From the NCBI RefSeq assembly GCF_014049385.1, contig NZ_JACAOA010000014.1, forward strand, positions 1 to 53,402: a stretch of 53,402 nucleotides of DNA, given 5' to 3'. The notes under the pieces are model-generated. The model searched no databases. It saw nothing but the letters and a program-made list of their open reading frames with translations, and was not told the origin of the DNA. This document shows, piece after piece, positions 48,552 to 53,402 of this stretch. The DNA comes from Ruoffia halotolerans (GTDB lineage: Bacteria; Bacillota; Bacilli; Lactobacillales; Aerococcaceae). Each line of letters opens with the position of its first letter. The stretch's first letter is position 1. The translations under genes were made by a program, and so were the position numbers.

Positions 48552-49175
48552 TTACTCTTCTTCTTCTGCTGCTTCTTCAGTTGCACCAATTACTTCTGGT
48601 TCAGCTGCTTCTGCATCTGGATCTACGTCTTCGGCTTCTTCAGTAGGAATTGAGATTGAAACAATTGTTGCATCGTTTTCCATCATAATTTCTACACCTT
48701 CTGGAAGAGTGATATCCGCTACAGTTAAAGTATCACCGATTTCTAAGCCTTTAACATCCACTTCAAAGTATTGAGGGATTGTATCTGGTTTAGTTTCAAC
48801 AGTGATTTCGTTTTCAACGATTTCAACGATACCTTCTTCAATTGTTTCATCATTAACAACGTATAATGGAATTTCTACCGTTAATGTTTGGTCAGCAGAG
48901 ATAGCTTCTAAGTCAATTGAGTACATTTCGTCTTTTAACGCTGCACGTTCATAGTCTTTTAACCATACTTTTTGAGTGCCGCCGTTATAATCTAAATTGA
49001 AAACCGCGTTAGTACCTTCTTCTTTTAATAAAGCTTCGAAATCACGACGATCTACTAAAAGTGAAGTTGCTTCTACTGTTTTACCGTATAAAGATACAGG
49101 CACTTTTCCTTCAGTACGAGCTTTGCGTGAAGCACTTGAGCCAGTTGTTTCTCTAAGTTCTGCTTTTAAGTTCAT
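48552..49175 (-). CDS. rplY: Ribosomal protein L25/general stress protein Ctc
   Basis: A 207-residue protein of the long L25 (TL5/CTC) form: 5S-rRNA-binding L25 domain (1-95) with RKARTEGKVPVSLYGK, then the beta-rich C-terminal domain (about 97-185). An acidic tail of about 25 residues, mostly Glu and Ala, ends the protein. GGAG precedes the ATG. In Bacillus the ctc form is stress-induced; nothing in the sequence here shows that. Confidence 0.94.
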   Translation of the reverse strand: MNLKAELRETTGSSASRKARTEGKVPVSLYGKTVEATSLLVDRRDFEALLKEEGTNAVFNLDYNGGTQKVWLKDYERAALKDEMYSIDLEAISADQTLTVEIPLYVVNDETIEEGIVEIVENEITVETKPDTIPQYFEVDVKGLEIGDTLTVADITLPEGVEIMMENDATIVSISIPTEEAEDVDPDAEAAEPEVIGATEEAAEEEE

Positions 49176-49266
49176 AATAAAATCTCCTTATCTATAAATA
49201 ATTTAATGCATTTCAAATAGTAATTTTCGCACATACGTTATAGTATCAAATTTTCCTCTAAAAAGC

Positions 49267-49295
49267 TAGATAAAACCGTGTTTTTTTTATACAAT
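49267..49295 (+). promoter_or_regulatory. Promoter candidate for the eetA-like gene
   Basis: TAGATA (49267-49272) and TACAAT (49290-49295) with a 17-base spacer containing a T-run, about 40 bp before the chosen start. Confidence 0.5.
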
Positions 49296-49335
49296 AAGTA
49301 AAGATTCATTGCTTTGCAATAGAGAGGTAGGTCCC

Positions 49336-49734
49336 ATGAGAAAAATATTAAGCTACTTTAAACCCTTTGATTATATATTTATTATCGTATCAATTATCAT
49401 TTCTTTTATTCCAAATGTCATTACGAATGCTCATCTCAAGGATTCAGGAGATGCCCTTGCGATAGTGAAAATCCACGGTGAAGTTGTAGATGAGTTCCCA
49501 TTATCAGAAGGATTAGAAGTCGAAAAGACATATTATCCAAACGATAACCAGTACAATATTATCGAAATCAATAATAACCAAGCTCGTATTAAAGAAGATA
49601 ATAGTCCTGATCAAGTTGGCGTTAGAACAGGTTGGATTGAAAGACCAGGGCAAACTGCGATTTGTCTCCCCCACGGGCTCGTGTTAGAGATTACCGGCCA
49701 AATGGCTAATGATGAATTGATACTACCCTTGTAA
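49336..49734 (+). CDS. NusG-domain-II membrane protein, EetA-like
   Basis: A 132-residue protein with one N-terminal membrane anchor (about 13-33) and an extracytoplasmic beta domain of the NusG-II type: AIVKIHGEVVDEFPL, a middle strand set, then GWIERPGQTAICLPHGLVLEITG. Proteins of this kind (EetA) are encoded in flavin-based extracellular electron transfer loci of Listeria and lactobacilli. The ATG at 49336-49338 follows GAGAGGTAGG; the TTG at 49309 is not supported. EET genes lie 0.5 kb downstream, but the usual partner eetB is not adjacent. Function in EET is inferred from family and context. Confidence 0.75.
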   Translation: MRKILSYFKPFDYIFIIVSIIISFIPNVITNAHLKDSGDALAIVKIHGEVVDEFPLSEGLEVEKTYYPNDNQYNIIEINNNQARIKEDNSPDQVGVRTGWIERPGQTAICLPHGLVLEITGQMANDELILPL

Positions 49735-49763
49735 TTAACTAATCATAAAATGGAGGTTTTAAA

Positions 49764-50183
49764 ATGTCAGCAGCCAAATTTGAACCCACAGGTGAAGATG
49801 TCGTCGAATTTATTGAGTCGATTGATTCAAAACAAAAACAAATTGATTCATTTGTTTTATTAGATTTATTTAAAGAAGTGACTGGTTTTGAACCTCAAAT
49901 GTGGTATCCAAATATTATCGGTTTTGGAACTTACCATTATGTCTACGATTCTGGTCAAGAAGGTGATACATCTTATTTAGCCTTTTCCCCTAGAAAAGCC
50001 AAATTTAGTTTGTACCTTGCTACCGAATTTAAAGACAAAGATAAATTATTAGCACAACTTGGAAAACACACCACTGGTAAAATGTGTATTTACGTAAATA
50101 AATTAGCTGATATTGATTTAGATGTCTTAAAAACAATGTTAGAAAACTCAATGAAACTCACTTTAAGTAAATATCTTAAATAA
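49764..50183 (+). CDS. DUF1801 family protein
   Basis: A 139-residue soluble protein with the DUF1801 pattern: MWYPNIIGFGTYHYVY, FSPRKAKFSLYL, LGKHTTGKMCIYVNKLADID. Its molecular function is not established. It follows the EetA-like gene by 29 bp with its own GGAGG, so the two may be cotranscribed; a functional link is not shown. Confidence 0.85.
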   Translation: MSAAKFEPTGEDVVEFIESIDSKQKQIDSFVLLDLFKEVTGFEPQMWYPNIIGFGTYHYVYDSGQEGDTSYLAFSPRKAKFSLYLATEFKDKDKLLAQLGKHTTGKMCIYVNKLADIDLDVLKTMLENSMKLTLSKYLK

Positions 50184-50186
50184 AAA

Positions 50187-50220
50187 GGCAGCCTCGATTT
50201 TCAATAAAATCGAGGCTGTC
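50187..50220. terminator. Bidirectional terminator between DUF1801 and menA genes
   Basis: A 15-bp stem (GGCAGCCTCGATTTT pairing with AAAATCGAGGCTGTC with one G-T) and a 4-base loop. It immediately abuts the stop codons of both convergent genes. Confidence 0.92.
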
Positions 50221-50221
50221 T

Positions 50222-51166
50222 TTATACCAACAATAAAACAAATAGAACAATGACATACATACTTAAAAACAATATAAAACTCTGAATAGCTTCTTTAAAG
50301 GCAATTGGCTGAGGAATTCTTTCCGTATATCTCATCACACTTTGATAATGAACATAGCCAACGGCTAAAGTAACAATCGTCCACCAAGGGAATATACCCG
50401 TAATAATATAAGTCAACCACACAATCCATGGTAAGAAGCTAAGCAACTGATACAAGCGAATCGAATTCGGTCTACCAATATAGTAAACTAATGTCCGTCG
50501 TTCGTTTTGAATATCTGTGTCCAAATCTCGGGTGTTATTGGCAAGCATAATATTTGCTGTTAAAAATATTTGTGGCAAGCTGAACCAAAATATCTTAAGA
50601 ATATCAAACCAACCGATATTCAATACTAAATTCGTCCAAGTCCATTCACTTGAAAGCAGTACTTTATAGCGGGTCATGAATACCGCCAGAAAAGTGATAC
50701 CGAATCCCATCGTTAAACTTGAGAAAATCTCCCCGTATGGTGTTCGTGAAATTGGTAAAGGTCCAAATGTGTAGATTATTCCAATAAAATATAACAAAGC
50801 TCCGATTAATAAGAGCATGGGATCTGTTAACCAAACGAGATATAAACTAAGTATCAGTGAAATAGCTAATAGGATAAATACAATGATGACCATTGTCCGG
50901 TAATTTAATTTGTATTTACCAATCACATTCTGCTCTTCCTTATAGTTATTATCCAAGGCTTTGTGATAATCCAATGTATTATTAATCGCTGTTACCGTCA
51001 TATCAAAACAAGTCGCAGCTAGGAAAAATATAATTGAATTCAACCAATTAAATTCTTTGAAATAGTAACCTGTCCATAAAAAACCAACCATCATTGGGAA
51101 AAAACTAGCTATTTTTGTTCGAATTTCGACAAATTCTAAAAATATTTTTAAATTTATTTTATTCAT
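50222..51166 (-). CDS. menA: UbiA-family prenyltransferase (MenA/DmkB type)
   Basis: A 314-residue enzyme with about nine membrane segments that attaches a polyprenyl tail to dihydroxynaphthoate. Acidic prenyl-diphosphate/Mg motifs are AINNTLDYHKALD and ANNTRDLDTDIQNERRT. The ATG at 51164-51166 overlaps the apbE stop by 8 bp (ATGAATAA), giving translational coupling; the ATG at 51187 lies before the Shine-Dalgarno. In EET loci such an enzyme makes the demethylmenaquinone that carries electrons from Ndh2, which fits its neighbours. A role in ordinary menaquinone synthesis is the alternative. Confidence 0.87.
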   Translation of the reverse strand: MNKINLKIFLEFVEIRTKIASFFPMMVGFLWTGYYFKEFNWLNSIIFFLAATCFDMTVTAINNTLDYHKALDNNYKEEQNVIGKYKLNYRTMVIIVFILLAISLILSLYLVWLTDPMLLLIGALLYFIGIIYTFGPLPISRTPYGEIFSSLTMGFGITFLAVFMTRYKVLLSSEWTWTNLVLNIGWFDILKIFWFSLPQIFLTANIMLANNTRDLDTDIQNERRTLVYYIGRPNSIRLYQLLSFLPWIVWLTYIITGIFPWWTIVTLAVGYVHYQSVMRYTERIPQPIAFKEAIQSFILFLSMYVIVLFVLLLV

Positions 51167-52265
51167 CAGCGATGTAATACTCCTCATTCGTTAAATTAAA
51201 ACTATCTTGAATACCAGCAGAAAGATGTACGCCACCATCCTTATCGACATAAGCCACTTCAAAACCATCTTTTGAATTTATAAACTCAATACCTTCTTCA
51301 ATCCCCATTAAGAATAAGGCTGTCGAATAAGAGTCACCATCAAAAGATGTTGGTGCAAAGACAGTTACACCTGAAATCTCATTATCTAAAGGATAGCCAG
51401 TTCTAGGATCCATAATGTGATGGTATTTTGTTCCGTCTACTTCTAAATATCTTTCGTAGATACCACTTGTAACAATGGCCGCATTTATGACACGTTGAGT
51501 CCCAACAATTTCACCACGTACTTCATCAGGGTCTTGAACCCCAACATTCCACCCATCTTCATTGGATGGTGATGTCCCCATAACAACGACATTTCCCCCA
51601 AGGTTAATGATGGCTGTTGTAATATTGTTTTCCTCAAAGATCTCAACAATGCCACTACCAATATATCCTTTAGAAATACCACCTAACTCCAGTGACATGC
51701 CTTCTTCTTCAAGCATGACCGTCATATTCTCTTCATCAATGTTAATCTTTTCATAATCGATTAGATTAACGGCTTCAATTATTTCAGATTCTTCTGGAAC
51801 ACGCGCATCAGCACTTCCGATTTGCCATAAATCTGTGAGAACCCCAATTGAGATATCAAAGAGCCCATCACTCTCTTCAGCAATTTGAATGGAGCGTTTA
51901 ATGATTTCCATTGTTTCTGGTTGTACTTCAACCGGCTCAATCCCAGCATTCTTATTGATTTTATATACGTCAGATCCTTCAACGTTTGTAGAAAGGAGTG
52001 TTTCCATCTCCGCCATATAATCATTCGCTTCTTGCATCACATCTTCGACGCCTTCATGATAGACTTGCATTTGAACAACCGTATGTAACATCGTCTCAGT
52101 TATGCTTGTAGGTTCTTTAACAATCGGGAGTCCATTTTCATTTACTTCTGTCGTAGTTGTCGGACTTGCTCCTGATATAACCACTTCTGGCTCATCATCA
52201 CTTGCACAACCAAATAAGATGATTGCTAAAGCAAACAAGGCCACTTTTTTCATTGCATTTTTCAT
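51159..52265 (-). CDS. apbE: ApbE/FmnB FAD:protein FMN transferase lipoprotein
   Basis: A 368-residue lipoprotein (lipobox LFGCAS) acting outside the membrane. It moves FMN from FAD to a Thr of target proteins. Family motifs are visible: MGTSPSNEDGWNVGVQDP, the conserved GGISKGYI, TSGIYERYLEVDGTKYHHIMDPRTGYP, and SYSTALFLMG. AGGAG precedes the ATG. The PplA-like protein next door carries the acceptor motif and is the likely substrate, as for Listeria FmnB and PplA. Confidence 0.93.
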   Translation of the reverse strand: MKNAMKKVALFALAIILFGCASDDEPEVVISGASPTTTTEVNENGLPIVKEPTSITETMLHTVVQMQVYHEGVEDVMQEANDYMAEMETLLSTNVEGSDVYKINKNAGIEPVEVQPETMEIIKRSIQIAEESDGLFDISIGVLTDLWQIGSADARVPEESEIIEAVNLIDYEKINIDEENMTVMLEEEGMSLELGGISKGYIGSGIVEIFEENNITTAIINLGGNVVVMGTSPSNEDGWNVGVQDPDEVRGEIVGTQRVINAAIVTSGIYERYLEVDGTKYHHIMDPRTGYPLDNEISGVTVFAPTSFDGDSYSTALFLMGIEEGIEFINSKDGFEVAYVDKDGGVHLSAGIQDSFNLTNEEYYIADE

Positions 52266-52334
52266 TAAATATACTCCTAGCTATTTTAATTCGTAATACT
52301 TATTATACTATTCTTATAGCTTCTATAAAAGTGA

Positions 52335-52369
52335 AAAAGTGAGCTAATTGTATAAATTAGCTCACTTTT
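52335..52369 (-). terminator. Terminator between pplA-like and apbE genes
   Basis: Perfect stem AAAAGTGAGCTAATT / AATTAGCTCACTTTT with a 5-base loop, T-runs on either side, about 29 bp past the stop of the PplA-like gene. The apbE-menA pair therefore needs partial readthrough or a promoter in the 70 bp before apbE. Confidence 0.85.
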
Positions 52370-52397
52370 GACATATTTTCTATTTAATTATTTTGGC

Positions 52398-53402
52398 TTA
52401 TTCTTCTGATGATTCTTCTTCAGTTGATTCTTCAGACGATTCTTCTGACTCTTCTTCAGATGATTCTTCTGAAGTTTCTTCTGATGCTGACTCTTCGCTT
52501 GATTCTTCAGATGACTCTTCAGATTCTTCACTAGACTCTTCTGCACCAGCTTCATCAGCTGTTAAACCTGCTAACTTAGCATCATTTGTAGCTTGAGTTG
52601 CTAAAGCGATAAATGTTGTAGAAAGTTCTTCTTGTCCTTCTACTGGCTCAACACCTTCAACATTTCCAGCTTCTACTAAAGCAGCTGCTAATTCATCAGC
52701 AACGTCTTGATCTTCAGCTTCAAATGTTGCGTCAGTAATTTCGCCACCCTCAACTGTAATTGTTAAGTTTTCAGCTGTATATTCACCGTCTGCTAATTCT
52801 AATTCATCTACATTAACTTCTTCAGTGTTACCTTGTGCAGCTAACTCTAATAACACTTGCGAAGTGAATTGGAATGAAGCTGATGTTGTTGTTGCACCTG
52901 AAACAGCATCTACGTCTGCTGATTGTGATTCAACTAATGCATCATTTAATTCTTGAGTGGCATCTGCCGATGATACGCCAGTTACTTCTTCCATTTGAGT
53001 ATTGTACTCTTCATCTTCTGATTTTAAGTCGCCGTCTTCGTTTTCGTAATCAAAGTTTGAATCAGTAATTTCTCCATCTGTAACTGTGATTGTATGAGTT
53101 ATAGCCCAACCACGTTCGTCTGGGTTACTTACAACTGAGTATTCACCGTCTGTTAATGCACCAGCTTCTGCTGATTCGTCAGTTCCTACTACTGCAGCAT
53201 CGTCAGCTGACTCTTCTGAATCTGCTGATGATTCTTCGTCAGTTGACTCTTCCGATTCTTCTGATGTTTCTTCTTCAGCTGACTCTTCTGAATCTGCTGA
53301 TGATTCTTCGTCAGTTGACTCTTCCGATTCTTCTGATGTTTCTTCGTCAGTTGACTCTTCTGATTCTTCTGATGTTTCTTCTTCAGTTGACTCTTCTGAT
53401 TC
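52398..53402 (-). CDS. pplA: PplA-like FMN-binding extracellular electron transfer protein (5' end outside window)
   Basis: The frame is open from the window edge to the stop at 52398, giving 334 residues without the N-terminus. Order: a Ser/Glu/Asp-rich repeat segment (53402 to about 53195), a first FMN-binding domain (starting DGEYSVVSNP, with acceptor motif DAVSGATTTS at about 52880-52910), a second domain of the same fold (DGEYTAENLTITVEGGEITD) and a Ser/Glu-only tail of about 48 residues. ApbE flavinylates the Thr of SGAT. In the second domain SGAT is replaced by EGQE (52629-52640), so it cannot be modified in the usual way. PplA of Listeria is a lipoprotein that passes electrons to outside acceptors; the lipobox here is not visible. 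Confidence 0.88.
   Translation of the reverse strand, partial: ESEESTEEETSEESEESTDEETSEESEESTDEESSADSEESAEEETSEESEESTDEESSADSEESADDAAVVGTDESAEAGALTDGEYSVVSNPDERGWAITHTITVTDGEITDSNFDYENEDGDLKSEDEEYNTQMEEVTGVSSADATQELNDALVESQSADVDAVSGATTTSASFQFTSQVLLELAAQGNTEEVNVDELELADGEYTAENLTITVEGGEITDATFEAEDQDVADELAAALVEAGNVEGVEPVEGQEELSTTFIALATQATNDAKLAGLTADEAGAEESSEESEESSEESSEESASEETSEESSEEESEESSEESTEEESSEE
53204..53402 (-). repeat. 72-bp in-frame tandem repeat encoding the Ser/Glu linker of the PplA-like protein
   Basis: CAGCTGACTC recurs at 53204 and 53276, an exact 72-bp period, built from 36-bp half-units beginning TCAGTTGACTCTTC. Both periods are multiples of three and keep the frame. The encoded segment is acidic Ser-Glu-Glu, Thr-Asp-Glu and Ala-Asp-Ser repeats, a probable flexible wall-spanning linker. 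The repeat continues past the window edge. Confidence 0.8.

Noticed and set aside
48461-48589. Longer TrmL starting at 48589
   Set aside because: The extension reads through the ctc/rplY terminator and is not part of the family; TTG at 48458 has a strong Shine-Dalgarno.
52393-52596. Plus-strand Ser/Asp-rich frame
   Set aside because: It is the antisense of the Ser/Glu-rich tail of the PplA-like protein, where GAA and TCA-type codons give an open complement.

Overview
The window is about 53 kb of low-G+C Firmicute chromosome. Gene order and families suggest Lactobacillales of the Carnobacteriaceae/Aerococcaceae kind: an undispersed division and cell-wall (dcw) cluster with murE between pbp2X and mraY, mevalonate-pathway genes, MurT/GatD, T-box-controlled tRNA synthetases and a flavin-based extracellular electron transfer (EET) locus. 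The taxonomic call is inference. There are no rRNA or tRNA genes, no insertion sequences, no prophage and no CRISPR array.

Layout. (1) 1-332: the 3' end of an Rgg-like regulator. (2) 567-5658, minus: a sensor kinase, response regulator, ABC ATPase and two ABC-2 permeases in the order of Bacillus LnrJKLMN (antibiotic sensing and efflux), with a palindromic operator candidate before the ATPase gene. (3) 5793-24977, minus: the dcw cluster, mraZ-rsmH-ftsL-pbp2X-murE-mraY-murD-murG-divIB-ftsA-ftsZ, then yggT-ylmH-divIVA and a T-box-controlled ileS. A DUF3397 gene lies upstream of mraZ. sepF is missing from its usual place. (4) 24780-27693, minus: DUF1146-murA-mbl-epuA. (5) 28049-30528, minus: mvaA-mvaS, where mvaS has no ordinary start codon at its conserved N-terminus. 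(6) 30752-36235, minus: tdk-prfA-prmC-tsaC-glyA-upp. (7) 36523-38533, plus: murT-gatD. (8) 38591-43781, minus: an AI-2E-family permease, a lipoprotein, a frameshifted DUF554 gene and pepF. (9) 43915-45948, plus: a lactonase-fold protein and uppP. (10) 46020-46219: five 42-bp tandem repeats between the convergent uppP and serS. (11) 46306-49175, minus: serS with a T-box, trmL and ctc/rplY. (12) 49336-53402: EET genes, namely an EetA-like NusG-domain-II protein (plus strand), a MenA-type prenyltransferase, an ApbE flavin transferase lipoprotein and the 3' part of a PplA-like FMN-binding surface protein.

How the parts work together. Most of the window makes and divides the cell wall. MurA, MurD and MurE build the precursor; MraY and MurG make lipid II; UppP recycles the carrier; MurT/GatD amidate lipid II; PBP2X, the Fts proteins, DivIB, DivIVA and Mbl place and polymerise it. 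The mevalonate genes feed isoprenoid supply for undecaprenyl phosphate and for the quinone made by the MenA-type enzyme. At the right end, the quinone, ApbE and PplA form the core of an electron export chain; ndh2 and eetB are not in the window.

The points most worth checking are the mvaS start, the 42-bp repeat array, two oppositely oriented sets of MraZ-like GTGG repeats, a PplA whose second FMN domain has lost its attachment Thr, the long oppositely charged disordered segments of DivIB and FtsA, and the operator of the Lnr-like module.
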